Below the pieces are notes generated by a model. That model did not search any database. It was not told the DNA's origin and worked only from the letters and a program-made list of their open reading frames with translations. Made by a program: the position numbers and the translations under genes. From Streptomyces werraensis (GTDB lineage: Bacteria > Actinomycetota > Actinomycetes > Streptomycetales > Streptomycetaceae), in assembly GCA_014656175.1 (NCBI GenBank), contig BNBX01000006.1, forward strand, positions 1 through 64,000: a stretch of DNA of 64,000 nt. The letters are read 5' to 3'. Below, piece by piece: positions 1 to 10,221 of this stretch. The stretch's first letter is position 1. The number at the start of each line of letters is the position of its first letter.

Positions 1-543
1 CTCCCGCAGCGGGTGCCTCGCCAGCACCGCGTCCACCTCCGGCGTCAGCGCCGCCGCCAGCCGGGTGGCACAGGGCAGGGTGTCGTCGCGCAGGGTCGCG
101 GCCGCCTCGAGGATCACGTCCTGTCCGGCGTCGCGCGGCACCCCGGCCGCGGCGCGCGCGAAGAGGTCGGCGCCCTCCTCCAGGACCAGCCCGGTGTCGA
201 TGCCCGCCGGAACCTTGACGGTGGCGATGTGCCGCCAGGTCGTCACGGGGTCGCCCCAGGCCTCGACGCGGTAGGTCCAGTGGCCGGGCGCGTCCGCAGC
301 CACCTCCGCGCCCCACCGGTCCGAGCCCGGCGCCAGCTCCCGCATCGGCGTGAACGGGCCCGGACGCCCCTCCGGATCCTTCAGCACCACGTTGGCCGCC
401 ACCGCGTCGTGCCCCTCACGGAACACGGTCGCCGTCACCTCGAACGCCTCGCCGACGACGGCCTTCGCCGGCCGCCTGCCGCGGTCGACGCACGGCCGGA
501 CGTCCCGTACCGGGACACGACCGATGGTCGGGGTCGTTTTCAT
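1..543 (-). CDS. glgE: GlgE maltosyltransferase, N-terminal part (runs off window)
   Basis: The reading frame starts at ATG 543, preceded by GGAGG, and runs through the window edge, so only about 181 N-terminal residues are visible. They begin MKTTPTIGRVPVRDVRP and include VTATVFREGHDAVAANV and GPFTPMRELAPGSDRWG, which I recognise as the N-terminal beta-sandwich of alpha-1,4-glucan:maltose-1-phosphate maltosyltransferase. GlgE extends alpha-glucan with maltose-1-phosphate. The GH13 catalytic domain lies outside the window. The nearby debranching enzyme glgX fits a glycogen/GlgE locus of the kind duplicated in Streptomyces. Identity is from recall of the family and is strong for this segment. 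Confidence 0.88.
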   Translation of the reverse strand, partial: MKTTPTIGRVPVRDVRPCVDRGRRPAKAVVGEAFEVTATVFREGHDAVAANVVLKDPEGRPGPFTPMRELAPGSDRWGAEVAADAPGHWTYRVEAWGDPVTTWRHIATVKVPAGIDTGLVLEEGADLFARAAAGVPRDAGQDVILEAAATLRDDTLPCATRLAAALTPEVDAVLARHPLRE

Positions 544-616
544 GGGCCTGTGCACCTCCGCCGCTCGTGATGCCCGGGCAGGCGCCCGGGCGGGGGACCA
601 CATGGAGGCGGGAAGG

Positions 617-919
617 TCATTGCCTTCCCGCCGGGGACCGCCGCTCGACGGCGGGCGCGCCGCGCCGGACCGTGGCGGCCGGACGTGGCCGGTCGTTCTG
701 TTCCTGCAGATAGGTGACGAGGGTGGTGCGCAGGTACCGTTCCGCGGCGTCGGCCGCCTCCCGCGCGCAGCGCTTCCCCATCAGCACGCAGAGGGTGTAG
801 CCGGAGTCCTCGAAGGTCGCCCGCACCGTGTGGTCGGAGGGGGCGGCCAGCATCACGCGTTCCCAGGCCCGGTAGCGACGCAACTGCCGGGCAACTTCGG
901 CTTTTGCGGGTAGCAGCAT
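617..919 (-). CDS. DUF5133-type small protein
   Basis: A 100-aa protein starting MLLPAKAEVARQLRRYRAW, with the core SGYTLCVLMGKRCAREAADAAERYL. The YTLCVxxG pattern followed by a helical stretch matches the DUF5133 family, small cytosolic proteins common in Streptomyces with no assigned function. A longer in-frame start exists upstream (to 1024), but ATG 919 has a GGAAAGG site 9-10 bases before it and matches the usual N-terminus of the family. It lies 73 bp upstream of glgE on the same strand. Function is unknown; it may be stress- or stationary-phase-related because it sits with glycogen genes. Confidence 0.75.
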   Translation of the reverse strand: MLLPAKAEVARQLRRYRAWERVMLAAPSDHTVRATFEDSGYTLCVLMGKRCAREAADAAERYLRTTLVTYLQEQNDRPRPAATVRRGAPAVERRSPAGRQ

Positions 920-1278
920 GCGCCGTTCACCTTTCCGGGGCTCGATGGGAGCGCGTTGTCCCGACGGTCGGGCGGAGCCGTGCGCACCGATGCACGGACC
1001 CGTAACGGCGATCGAGGTCTTCACTCATGGTGCACGGACAGTGACCCCACGTCTTGTTGGAATTTCAACCACCGGTTCACGGTGAGCGCCGCAGGTCAGG
1101 CGGTTTTGGTCCGCTCGAATGCGGTCCCGTCCGTCTCATCTGTGCGCTCGTGTTGCACGAATGGACCAACCCCCTCAGTCTGAAGGTGACTCAGAAGCGA
1201 CACCCGCTCACGTTCCGTGTGCGGGGGCCCGTCCGCCGGACGGGAGGAGCGCAAGCTTCGCGGTGAGGAGCCACGACG
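920..1278. other. Divergent intergenic region, about 360 bp
   Basis: This region separates the minus-strand DUF5133/glgE pair from the plus-strand HATPase/glgX pair, so it should hold promoters in both directions. I see an imperfect inverted repeat at 1056-1069 (GTTGGAATTTCAAC) in a locally AT-rich patch. I found no convincing -35/-10 pair and no RNA gene. Confidence 0.4.
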
Positions 1279-1787
1279 ATGAAGACCGCAGTGCCCTGCT
1301 ACTACCACCTCGACGTGGAAGTCAGCCCGGAGAGGGTGGGACAGGTCAGCCGGATACTGGCCGCTCACCTCCGGTTCTGGGACCTGGAGAACCTCATGGA
1401 GCCCGTCTGCGGCGGCACCGAGATGCTGCTCCGCGCCATCGACGAGCACGCCACCGACAAGAACACCTCCATCGAGATGTGGTGGAACGGGCAGCACCTC
1501 ATCACGGCCATCGCGGACAACGACCGCGCCCTGCGCCCCGACCAGGAGCTGCGCGGCTGCCTCGAGCACCTCGCCGCCAGCAGCGACGGATGGGGCTGCT
1601 GCGCCACCGAGACCGGCAGCAAGGTCATCTGGTTCTCGCAGCGCGCCCGCGCCGGGGAACGCGTGCCCCTCGTCCCCACCACGCCCGACCCGCGCGAGAG
1701 CGAGGGCCTGGACCTGCCCCGCGAGGTGAGCGTCTCCACGGCCACCGCCCGCGTCCGAACGCCCGGCGGCCTCCTGGAGGAGGTCCG

Positions 1788-1791
<4 letters not shown>
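1279..1791 (+). CDS. Degenerate HATPase (RsbW-like) protein coupled to glgX
   Basis: A 170-aa cytosolic protein beginning MKTAVPCYYHLDVEVSPER. The order of segments (GQVSRILAAHLRFWDLE, then EMLLRAIDEHA, then HLITAIADND, then GWGCCATETGSKVIWFSQ) follows the anti-sigma/RsbW-type HATPase_c_2 fold used in actinobacterial partner switching. The N-box asparagine position (usually ELVTNA) reads EMLLRA, and the G-box is degenerate, so ATP hydrolysis or kinase activity is doubtful. Its TGA overlaps the GTG of glgX (GTGA), implying translational coupling. An AGGAG-type site precedes ATG 1279. A role as a regulator or partner for the glycogen enzymes is inference from position. Confidence 0.6.
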
Positions 1792-3932
<2,141 letters not shown>

Positions 3933-3953
3933 CCGGGCGGCCCCGCGCAGGGC

Positions 3954-4757
3954 TCAGTGCTCGCGGCGCGAGGTGACCGTGAAACGGGCGCCCTCGTTGT
4001 CGCTCAGCACCGCCTCCTCGGGGCCCAGGGACAGCACGCTGCCCCCGTGTTCCTCGGCGGCGCGGGCGCAGGCGGCCACGTCCGGCACGGTGAAGTGGAC
4101 CTGCCAGTGCGGCCGGATCCGCGGATCCGGCGCCGATCCCAGCGCGCCCGACTCGATGCGCGCCACCACGTCGCCCTCGCTGCGCAGCACCACTTCCTCG
4201 CCCTCGTAGTGCACCTCGCAGCCGCCGGGCCGGCCGGACGCCCAGTCGAAGACCTCGCCGTAGAAGATCGCCGCGTCGAAGGCGTCCCGGGTGTGCAGCC
4301 GGATGAACGCCAGCTGCGCCCGGCGCCACGTGGGCCAGTCGCTGAACAGCTCGCCCTCCCACACCCCGAACGTCGCCCCGTCCCGGTCGGCGAGCAGCGC
4401 GGCACGGCCCGGCGGCAGCGAGATCGGGCCCACCGCCGCGGTCCCGCCGCGCTCCTGCACCCGCGCGGCCGCCTCGTCGGCGCTGCGCACCGCGAAGTAC
4501 GGCGTCCACGCCACCGCCATCTGCCACATGCCGGCCACTGCGGCGATCCCCGCCACCGGCCGGCCGTCCGCCAGGGCGACGCGGAACTGGTCGCCCAGCC
4601 GCATGGGGCGCCACTCCCAGCCGAGCACGGCGCTGTAGAAGTCCTCGGTGCTCTGCAGATCACGGCTGGTCAGACTCACCCAGCAGGGCGCCCCGTAGAC
4701 GGCGTGCGTCGAGACGACGCCCGTCGAGCCGGCGGAGGAGGTCATGTCGTGGTTCAT
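3954..4757 (-). CDS. Two-domain VOC (glyoxalase-like) protein
   Basis: A 267-aa cytosolic protein made of two VOC modules. The first runs about 18-135 (APCWVSLTSRDLQSTEDFYS, VLGWEW, PYFAVRSADEAAARV). The second runs about 140-262 (FIRLHTRDAFDAAIFYGEVFDWA, WQVHFTVPDVAACARAAEEHGG). Such tandem-VOC proteins are common in Streptomyces; substrates are mostly unknown (dioxygenase, isomerase or antibiotic-binding relatives). I chose ATG 4757 because AGGACA lies upstream; a second in-frame ATG at 4745 is possible. The open frame continues to 4991 without support. Confidence 0.8.
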   Translation of the reverse strand: MNHDMTSSAGSTGVVSTHAVYGAPCWVSLTSRDLQSTEDFYSAVLGWEWRPMRLGDQFRVALADGRPVAGIAAVAGMWQMAVAWTPYFAVRSADEAAARVQERGGTAAVGPISLPPGRAALLADRDGATFGVWEGELFSDWPTWRRAQLAFIRLHTRDAFDAAIFYGEVFDWASGRPGGCEVHYEGEEVVLRSEGDVVARIESGALGSAPDPRIRPHWQVHFTVPDVAACARAAEEHGGSVLSLGPEEAVLSDNEGARFTVTSRREH

Positions 4758-5008
4758 AGCGGTCGTGTCCTGATCTTCGTCGGCCCGGCAGCCACCCGGC
4801 TGGCACCAGTGTCCGCGGGGCACCGGCCCGGGCGCCTGCCGAGTACCCCGGCGGCGGCCCCGAAACGGTGACCCCGGCCACCCGTGGGCCACCCCGGTGG
4901 CACGGGGTGGTCCGTGTGGCGACCATGGAGGGATCGGACACCGGGTGAAGGCACTCAAGCACTTGGCGAAGGCGCCGCGGGAGCGGCACACCGGAACCGG
5001 AGGTGACC

Positions 5009-5329
5009 ATGCCCACGGACGGGGGCGCGGACCGGATCCTGCAGCTGGAGGAAGAGGTCCAGCAGCTGAAGGACGCGGTCGTCTCGCACGCGGTGGTGGA
5101 CCAGGCCATCGGCATGATCGTCGCGCTCGGGCGGGTCTCGCCCGACCAGGGCTGGGCGGTGCTGAAGGAGGTGTCCCAGCGGACCAACATCAAGCTCCGC
5201 AGCATCGCCGACATGATCCTCGTCTGGGGCCGCACGGGCGCGCTGCCCGCCGAGGTCCGCACGGTCCTCGAGGAGACCCTCGACCGTCTCGGACCCACCC
5301 GCCTCCCGGACGTCCCCCCGGAGTCCTGA
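5009..5329 (+). CDS. ANTAR-domain RNA-binding regulator
   Basis: A 106-aa protein. Residues about 10-30 (RILQLEEEVQQLKDAVVSH) form a short coiled coil. The rest (VVDQAIGMIVALGRVSPDQGWAVLKEVSQRTNIKLRSIADMIL) is a complete ANTAR domain, with the VDQAIGM start and three-helix pattern that binds dual-hexaloop RNA and promotes antitermination. No sensory GAF or receiver domain is attached, so partner proteins may supply the signal. ATG 5009 follows GGAGG at ideal spacing; a GTG at 5003 would overlap that site. It converges with the sigma-factor gene only 4 bp downstream. Confidence 0.85.
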   Translation: MPTDGGADRILQLEEEVQQLKDAVVSHAVVDQAIGMIVALGRVSPDQGWAVLKEVSQRTNIKLRSIADMILVWGRTGALPAEVRTVLEETLDRLGPTRLPDVPPES

Positions 5330-5333
5330 GCGC

Positions 5334-6131
5334 TCAGCCGGCGTCGGCCGACGCCAGCTCCTCGCGCACCTGCGCGAAGCAGCTGCTCAGCAGGCGGGAG
5401 ACGTGCATCTGCGAGATGCCCAGCTGGTCGGCGATGCCGCTCTGCGTCATCCCCTTGAAGAAGCGCAGATAGAGGATGAGGCGCTCGCGCTCCGGGAGCG
5501 CCTCCAGGCACGGCCGTACCGCCACCCGGTCCACGACGGCGTCGTACGCCGGGTCCGGGCCGCCGATCGAGTCGCCGAGTGCGTACCCGTCGGTGCCCGG
5601 CATCTCCGCCTCCAGCGAGAGCGCGGAGAAGCACTCCAGGGCCTCCATGCCGGTGCGCACCTCGTCCTCCGTCAGCCGGGCGTGCGCGGCGATCTCGGCG
5701 ACCGTGGGAGGCCGCCCGGGCGTGGTCTGCGACAGCTCCTTCGCCGCGGTGCGCACCCGGTTGCGCAGGTCCTGCACCCGGCGCGGCACGTGCAACGTCC
5801 ACATGTGGTCGCGGAAGTGGCGTTTGATCTCGCCGGTGACGGTCGGTACCGCGTACGCCTCGAAGGCGTTGCCGCGCGCCGGGTCGTAGTGGTCGACGGC
5901 CTTCACCAGACCCAGGGCCGCCACCTGGTACAGGTCCTCCAGGGCTTCTCCGCGGCCCCGGAACCGGACGGCGATGCGCTCGGCCATCGGCAGCCACGCC
6001 GTGACCAGGTCGTCGCGCAGTCTCCGGCGCTCCGGCCCGTCGGGCAGACCGGCCAGACGCTCGAAGTCACGCGCCGTCTCGGGGGCGTCGTCATGGGAGT
6101 GGGGCTTCCTGGGACCGACGGTACGCATCAC
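5334..6131 (-). CDS. SigB/SigF/SigG-family RNA polymerase sigma factor
   Basis: A 265-aa general-stress-type sigma-70 factor of the group that Streptomyces carries in many copies. Region 2 is visible as RGRGEALEDLYQVAALGLVKAVDHYDP followed by FEAYAVPTVTGEIKRHFRDHMW (about 60-115). Region 3 is VPRRVQDLRNRVR onward. Region 4 contains ERERLILYLRFFKGMTQ and the HTH QSGIADQLGISQMHVSRLL. GTG 6131 lies 7 bases after GGGAGG; ATG 6128 is the alternative. Such factors are usually held by an RsbW-like anti-sigma, but no adjacent anti-sigma gene is present here. The phosphatase and HATPase proteins elsewhere in the window are candidates only by class. Confidence 0.92.
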   Translation of the reverse strand: MMRTVGPRKPHSHDDAPETARDFERLAGLPDGPERRRLRDDLVTAWLPMAERIAVRFRGRGEALEDLYQVAALGLVKAVDHYDPARGNAFEAYAVPTVTGEIKRHFRDHMWTLHVPRRVQDLRNRVRTAAKELSQTTPGRPPTVAEIAAHARLTEDEVRTGMEALECFSALSLEAEMPGTDGYALGDSIGGPDPAYDAVVDRVAVRPCLEALPERERLILYLRFFKGMTQSGIADQLGISQMHVSRLLSSCFAQVREELASADAG

Positions 6132-6472
6132 GCGCGCACCTCCCTGAGCGGGTGCCGGATGGACAGAACACGGACGTGCCTCCTGTCCGAAGCACTGAGA
6201 ATTCCTTTCCCGGTCCGCCGCGATTTCAAAACGGCTGCGGGAAAACGGTGCGGGATCGCGGTCCGTTGAATTCTGGAAATACGCACGCTGTGGAACCGGG
6301 GGAATTCAGGGTGTGAAAAGCGGCAGGCCGGGGCGCGCGGGCGGGGCCGTTCCGGCGGGGGAGGGGGCCGGGCGCCGCCGGTGCGGGGTGACCGCCGCGC
6401 CGGACGTGATGTACGGCACGCCTCGTCGGCGCGCCCGGTGGTCCGGTCGGGCGATTTTTCCTGGGCAGCGCT

Positions 6473-6485
6473 TGATCGGCGATCA
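6473..6485. promoter_or_regulatory. Inverted repeat TGATCG-G-CGATCA, possible operator
   Basis: A perfect 6-bp inverted repeat around one central base, about 40 bp upstream of the TTGACA element of the next gene. Position is compatible with a repressor or activator site. No known regulator is matched. Confidence 0.3.
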
Positions 6486-6524
6486 GATCGGACGAACTGC
6501 CTGACCACGGCGCATTCCGCTCAT

Positions 6525-6554
6525 TTGACAGTGCGCTGAGACCACAGATAGGAA
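6525..6554 (+). promoter_or_regulatory. Putative housekeeping-type promoter TTGACA-18-TAGGAA
   Basis: TTGACA at 6525-6530 is a perfect -35. TAGGAA at 6549-6554 is a fair -10 with an 18-bp spacer. The expected start near 6561 would leave a leader of about 22 nt with GAGAGG before GTG 6583. Confidence 0.5.
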
Positions 6555-6582
6555 GCAGCGGACAGAAGTCGAGAGGTGCACT

Positions 6583-7104
6583 GTGTACGAGCCGAACGTG
6601 GTCGGGGACTGGCAGGAGTACGACGAGCATGCCGGTCTGCGGGTCCGCGTCCATCGTCTGGAAGCGGGCGACCCGCCGCGCGGGCGTGACGACGCCGCCG
6701 AAGGGCTGTCGTACTTCCGGGTCCGGGTGACCGTGGAGAACCGGGGCGAGCGCCCTGTGTGCATTCATCTCGAGGACGGTCAGATCGACGTGCGCACCGG
6801 CCCCGACGGCGAAAGCGCATTCATCGACTGGCGCAACTCGCAATTCATCGAGGGGTTCGACGTCTTTCCGCTGCGCCGGGCCACCGCCGTGCTCTACGCG
6901 GCGGCGCCCGAGGTGTCCCTGGCGCAGGTCGACGTCCAGGTGCAGGTGCGCGCCGACGAGGAGTGGGCCGGACGCCGGCTGTGGACGGGCGGCGTCGGCG
7001 TGCTCGAACCCTCCGCGGGGGCGACGGCCGGGGCGGCCCGCGAGAGCCTCGCCCAGCAGGTGAGCCTGTTCCTCCAGGAGCAGGCGGAGGAGGGCACCGC
7101 CTGA
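6583..7104 (+). CDS. Conserved hypothetical protein, beta-rich
   Basis: A 173-aa acidic protein beginning MYEPNVVGDWQEYDEH, from a GTG start preceded by GAGAGG. Its core alternates hydrophobic and charged residues (YFRVRVTVENRGERPVCIHLED, then FEGFDVFPLRR-like and VDVQVQVRADEEW). That suggests an immunoglobulin-like beta sandwich similar in outline to DUF4352-type domains, with a short amphipathic helix at the C-terminus. There is no signal peptide or membrane segment. I do not recognise a named family. It converges with hemC, leaving 19 bp between the genes. Confidence 0.65.
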   Translation: MYEPNVVGDWQEYDEHAGLRVRVHRLEAGDPPRGRDDAAEGLSYFRVRVTVENRGERPVCIHLEDGQIDVRTGPDGESAFIDWRNSQFIEGFDVFPLRRATAVLYAAAPEVSLAQVDVQVQVRADEEWAGRRLWTGGVGVLEPSAGATAGAARESLAQQVSLFLQEQAEEGTA

Positions 7105-7123
7105 TCCGCCCGCGCCGGGAGGT

Positions 7124-8059
7124 TCAGTGCGGGATGCCGTCGATGACCTCGCGGGCGCCCTGACGCAGCAGCGCCACGGCGACCGACGTGCCGAGCGTCG
7201 CCGGGTCCAGCCGCCCCGCCCACTCGTGGGCGTTCAGCCGGGTCTTGCCGTCCGGGGTGAACACGCAGGCGCGCAAGGACAGTTCGCCGCTGCGGTCCAC
7301 GCGGGCGAGTCCGGCGATCGGGCTGTTGCAGTGCCCCTGGAGGACGTGCAGCAGCATCCGCTCGGCGGTCGTCTCGCGGTGCGTGTCGGGATGGTTGAGG
7401 ACGGCGGCCGCCTCGATCAGACCCGTGTCGCCCTCCCGGCACTGAAGGGCCAGGACGCCCGCGCCGACCGGCGGCAGCATCACGTCGGGCGACAGCACCT
7501 CGCTGATCACGTCGGCCCGGCCGATCCGCTCCAGACCGGCCGCCGCGAGCAGCAGCGCGTCCACCTCGCCCTCCGCCAGCTTCGCCAGCCGCCGGTTGGC
7601 GTTCCCGCGCAGCGGCACGCACCGCAACTGCGGATGGGTGGCGGCGAGCTGGGCGACCCGGCGCACCGACGACGTGCCGATCCGCGTGCCGGGCGGCAGC
7701 TCGTCCAGGGTGAGACCGTCCGGGTGGACCAGCGCGTCGCGGACGTCGTCCCGCTCCAGGAACGCCGCGAACACCGTGCCCGCAGGGAGCGGCCGGTCGG
7801 CGGGCACGTCCTTCACGCAGTGCACCGCGAGGTCGGCCTCGCCGGCCAGCAGCGCGGCGTCCACCTCCTTGGTGAACGCGCCCTTGCCCTCCACCTGTGA
7901 CAGGTCGCCCAGCCACATGTCCCCGGTCGTGCGCACCGGGACGACGTCGGTGCGCACCCCGGGATGGGCCGCGGTCAGCTCGGCGCGGACGCGCTCCACC
8001 TGGGCGAGCGCCATGGGCGAGTCGCGGGAGACGATACGGATCAGTTCCGGGACGGCCAT
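7124..8059 (-). CDS. hemC: Porphobilinogen deaminase (hydroxymethylbilane synthase), stand-alone
   Basis: A 311-aa enzyme that joins four porphobilinogens into hydroxymethylbilane. RIVSRDSPMALAQ is the N-terminal Arg/Ser motif. VHCVKDVP carries the catalytic aspartate (D84). GTSSVRR and RGNANRRLAKL line the substrate site. C244 in GHCNSPIAG is the dipyrromethane attachment cysteine. RGNANRR differs from the usual RGNVxTR, and GHCNSP from GxCxxP(L/V), so this looks like a divergent paralog. No hemA, hemB, hemD or hemE is adjacent, and Streptomyces normally has its main copy in the hem operon. ATG 8059 opens MAVPELIRIVSRD. Confidence 0.9.
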   Translation of the reverse strand: MAVPELIRIVSRDSPMALAQVERVRAELTAAHPGVRTDVVPVRTTGDMWLGDLSQVEGKGAFTKEVDAALLAGEADLAVHCVKDVPADRPLPAGTVFAAFLERDDVRDALVHPDGLTLDELPPGTRIGTSSVRRVAQLAATHPQLRCVPLRGNANRRLAKLAEGEVDALLLAAAGLERIGRADVISEVLSPDVMLPPVGAGVLALQCREGDTGLIEAAAVLNHPDTHRETTAERMLLHVLQGHCNSPIAGLARVDRSGELSLRACVFTPDGKTRLNAHEWAGRLDPATLGTSVAVALLRQGAREVIDGIPH

Positions 8060-8137
8060 GGCGTCACGATAGACCCCCGTCGCCCCTCGGCGCCCGGGAC
8101 ACGGCGTCGAACCCAGGCGTCAACTCGCCCATGCCTC

Positions 8138-8914
8138 TCATCCGTTCGGGTCGAAGGGGATGCCGGACGGCTTGGCCTTGGCGAGGTGTGAGGCGAAGCT
8201 GCCGTCCTTCAGGCCGAAGTGGGCGCTGCCGAAGTCGTGGGCGACGAGCTTCTCGCGCAGCCCTGGCGGATAGCCGTTCCAGCCGACCAGCGGCGGGTAC
8301 TGCCAGGCTCCCTTGTGGTTCTCCGGCGGTTCGTCGCCCGTGCCGGCCAGGCGGAAGCAGTGGGTGCTGATGCCGTCCTTGTGATAGACGATCTTCGGGT
8401 GCGTGCCCTCGAAGCGGACGGACGAGCGGGGGTGGACCGTGAACGAGCCGTGGTTGGACGTCGCCACGTACTGCACGGTGTCGTTCTGCACCCACACCAC
8501 GACGTGCTCCCAGTCGTGGCGGTGGCCGCCGAGGCTGACGCCCGGGAGGGCCTGGTCCTTCTCGAAGTAGAGCGCGTAGACCACGGCGCACCAGCCGTTG
8601 TTGCACTTGGCGCGCGCGTAGCCGTTGGTGTTGTCCAGGTCTGAGGCGTCACGGCAGTTGCCGTTGAGGGCGCCGGTGGGGTTCAGCCCGGGGTTGACGG
8701 TGCCGTCCGGTCCGATCGCCGCGGAGGAGTAGCAGCCGTCGGTGTCGTAGTCGTAGGCCGGCTGGTAGGTGCTCTCCAGGGCGTCGGCGTTCCCGGGGAG
8801 CGCGGGCGGGGGAGCGGCGAAGGCCGTGGCGGGGAAGGCGACGACCAGGGCGGCCGCTCCGGCCAGGCCGGTCAGCCATCTCCTGGCGTGCGTACGGGAC
8901 GTGCTCGGCGACAC
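8138..8914 (-). CDS. Secreted NPP1/NLP (necrosis-inducing-like) protein
   Basis: A 258-aa exported protein. The N-terminus (SRTHARRWLTGLAGAAALV...AFA|APPP) is a classic signal peptide. The mature part contains the NLP hallmark GGHRHDWEHVVVW (about 130-143), the heptapeptide that chelates the divalent cation in Nep1-like proteins. NGWCAVVYALYFEKDQ and GTHPKIVYHKDG also match the family. NLPs of plant pathogens disrupt eudicot membranes by binding glycosylinositol phosphorylceramide; in soil actinomycetes the role is unclear. GTG 8914 follows GAGGAGG by 5 bases, so the 10 upstream in-frame residues are excluded. Confidence 0.88.
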   Translation of the reverse strand: MSPSTSRTHARRWLTGLAGAAALVVAFPATAFAAPPPALPGNADALESTYQPAYDYDTDGCYSSAAIGPDGTVNPGLNPTGALNGNCRDASDLDNTNGYARAKCNNGWCAVVYALYFEKDQALPGVSLGGHRHDWEHVVVWVQNDTVQYVATSNHGSFTVHPRSSVRFEGTHPKIVYHKDGISTHCFRLAGTGDEPPENHKGAWQYPPLVGWNGYPPGLREKLVAHDFGSAHFGLKDGSFASHLAKAKPSGIPFDPNG

Positions 8915-9061
8915 TGCGTCCTCCTCGGGACAGGCGCAGCCCAACGGCTGTGGGGGGCTGGGGAGTTCACAGCATCCCGGTCGGACGTGCCCATGCCAAG
9001 AGGGGGGGCGGGTGTCAACGGGGAAGAAGGGTGGACCTGGCGGTACGGGGCCGCCCTCGGG

Positions 9062-10042
9062 TCACGCCAGGTCGTCGGGGAGGTCGGCCGCCGCGTCCTC
9101 GGGCGCGAGGTCCGGCCGGAGCCGCAGCCAGGACGGCTGGCGCAGCATGCCCTCCCGGGTGCGGGTGCTGTAGCGCACCTCGCCGACCAGCCGGGGCACC
9201 ACCCAGCGGGCGCCCGGGACGGAGGGCGGCGGGTCGAAGGGGCAGACGTCGGTCGCCGCGGCCTTCAGCAGCGCGGCCAGCTCGGTGCGTTCGGCCTCGC
9301 TCCAGCCGGTGCCCACGCCGCCCACGTAGCGCAGCCGGTCCCCCGCCCGCTGCCCGACCAGGACGGCGCCCGGCAGCCCGGTCAGCCGGCCCTTGCCCGG
9401 CAGCCAGCCGCCGACCAGCACGTCCTCGCTGCGCATGTTGCGGATCTTGATCCAGGCGCGGGAGCGGACCCCCGGCTCGTACACCGAGTCCAGCCTCTTG
9501 CACACCAGCCCCTCCAGGCCGTGCTCGACGGTGGCCCGCAGCGCCTGAGCGCCATGGCCCACGATCGCGGCCGGGGTGGACCAGAACGGCCCGTCGAGCC
9601 CGAGGTCCAGCAGCTCCTCACGGCGGCGGACGTACGGCTCACGGAGCAGTGAGCGGCCGTCCAGGTGCATCACGTCGAACAGGATCAGATGCACCGGCAC
9701 GGTCTCCGCCCGGCGGGCCGCGCGGGCGGGGGAATGGGCCAGCCCCATCCGCGACTGGAGCAGCTGGAAGCTGGCCCGGCCCTCCGCGTCGAGGGCGAGG
9801 ATCTCGCCGTCCAGCACGGCGGGACGGGACCCGAGCGCGGTCGCCAGCGGGCGCAGCTCGGGATACGCGCCGGTGATCTCCTGGCCGGACCGCGCGCGCA
9901 GCACGACGGTCCCGTCGCCCGGGAGGTAGACCACCGCCCGCTGCCCGTCCTGCTTGGTCTCGTACGCCCAGCGCGCGTCCGCCGAGGGAGGCGGCAGCCG
10001 GCCGGGCGTGGCGAGCATGGGCGGGATCAGCGGGAGGGTCAC
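9062..10042 (-). CDS. ATP-dependent DNA ligase (LigC/LigD-ligase type)
   Basis: A 326-aa nick-sealing ligase. Motif I is KQDGQR (lysine about K30, the AMP acceptor). Motif III-like VHLILFDVMHLDG, motif IV EGLVCKR and motif V AWIKIRN follow. An OB-fold C-terminal half contains VLVGGWLPG, LRYVGGVGTGW and VVPRLVGEVRY. This is the size of the stand-alone ligases or the ligase domain of LigD used in bacterial end joining; no polymerase or nuclease domain is fused. GTG 10042 (VTLPLIPPMLATPG) fits the usual N-terminus, although its ribosome site is weak; ATG 10018 would lose conserved residues. Confidence 0.88.
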   Translation of the reverse strand: MTLPLIPPMLATPGRLPPPSADARWAYETKQDGQRAVVYLPGDGTVVLRARSGQEITGAYPELRPLATALGSRPAVLDGEILALDAEGRASFQLLQSRMGLAHSPARAARRAETVPVHLILFDVMHLDGRSLLREPYVRRREELLDLGLDGPFWSTPAAIVGHGAQALRATVEHGLEGLVCKRLDSVYEPGVRSRAWIKIRNMRSEDVLVGGWLPGKGRLTGLPGAVLVGQRAGDRLRYVGGVGTGWSEAERTELAALLKAAATDVCPFDPPPSVPGARWVVPRLVGEVRYSTRTREGMLRQPSWLRLRPDLAPEDAAADLPDDLA

Positions 10043-10179
10043 GGGTGAGGTGTGGACGCCGCCGCCCGGCCCCACGCGTCCGGCCTCGGTGTTTCGCCCG
10101 AACGGAGGCCGGGGGGCGGGCGGAGCGCGGCCGGGGGTGGCGCGTGCGGGGGGTGAAGGGAGAATTCCGTTCCTCACCG

Positions 10180-10205
10180 CTCATTTGATTGAGTTACGCA
10201 ATGAG
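10180..10205. promoter_or_regulatory. Inverted repeat over the marR promoter (putative auto-operator)
   Basis: CTCATT at 10180-10185 and AATGAG at 10200-10205 form an inverted repeat around a 14-bp AT-rich centre, directly over the -35 region of the MarR gene. MarR proteins commonly repress their own promoters at such sites, so autoregulation is likely by analogy. Confidence 0.45.
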
Positions 10206-10215
10206 ATGGTAAAGT
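10185..10215 (+). promoter_or_regulatory. Putative promoter of the MarR gene, possibly leaderless
   Basis: A TTGATT (10185-10190) or TTGAGT (10189-10194) hexamer lies upstream of TAAAGT (10210-10215); spacers are 19 or 15 bp, neither ideal. The -10 ends only 6 bases before ATG 10222 and no Shine-Dalgarno sequence is present. The transcript may therefore begin at or very near the start codon. Confidence 0.45.
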
Positions 10216-10221
10216 GCGCCC

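Larger units (their letters stand above)
6132..6582. other. Divergent intergenic region, about 450 bp
   Basis: This gap separates the sigma factor (minus) from the 173-aa gene (plus) and is less GC-rich than its surroundings at 6200-6310. It holds a 13-bp perfect inverted repeat TGATCG-G-CGATCA at 6473-6485 and a clear promoter-like TTGACA further on (listed separately). I see no RNA gene and no convincing small ORF. Confidence 0.5.

Noticed and set aside
1098..1200. TTGCAC-17-CAGTCT promoter for the HATPase/glgX pair
   Set aside because: The -10 is poor and the leader would be long; the evidence is too weak to list.
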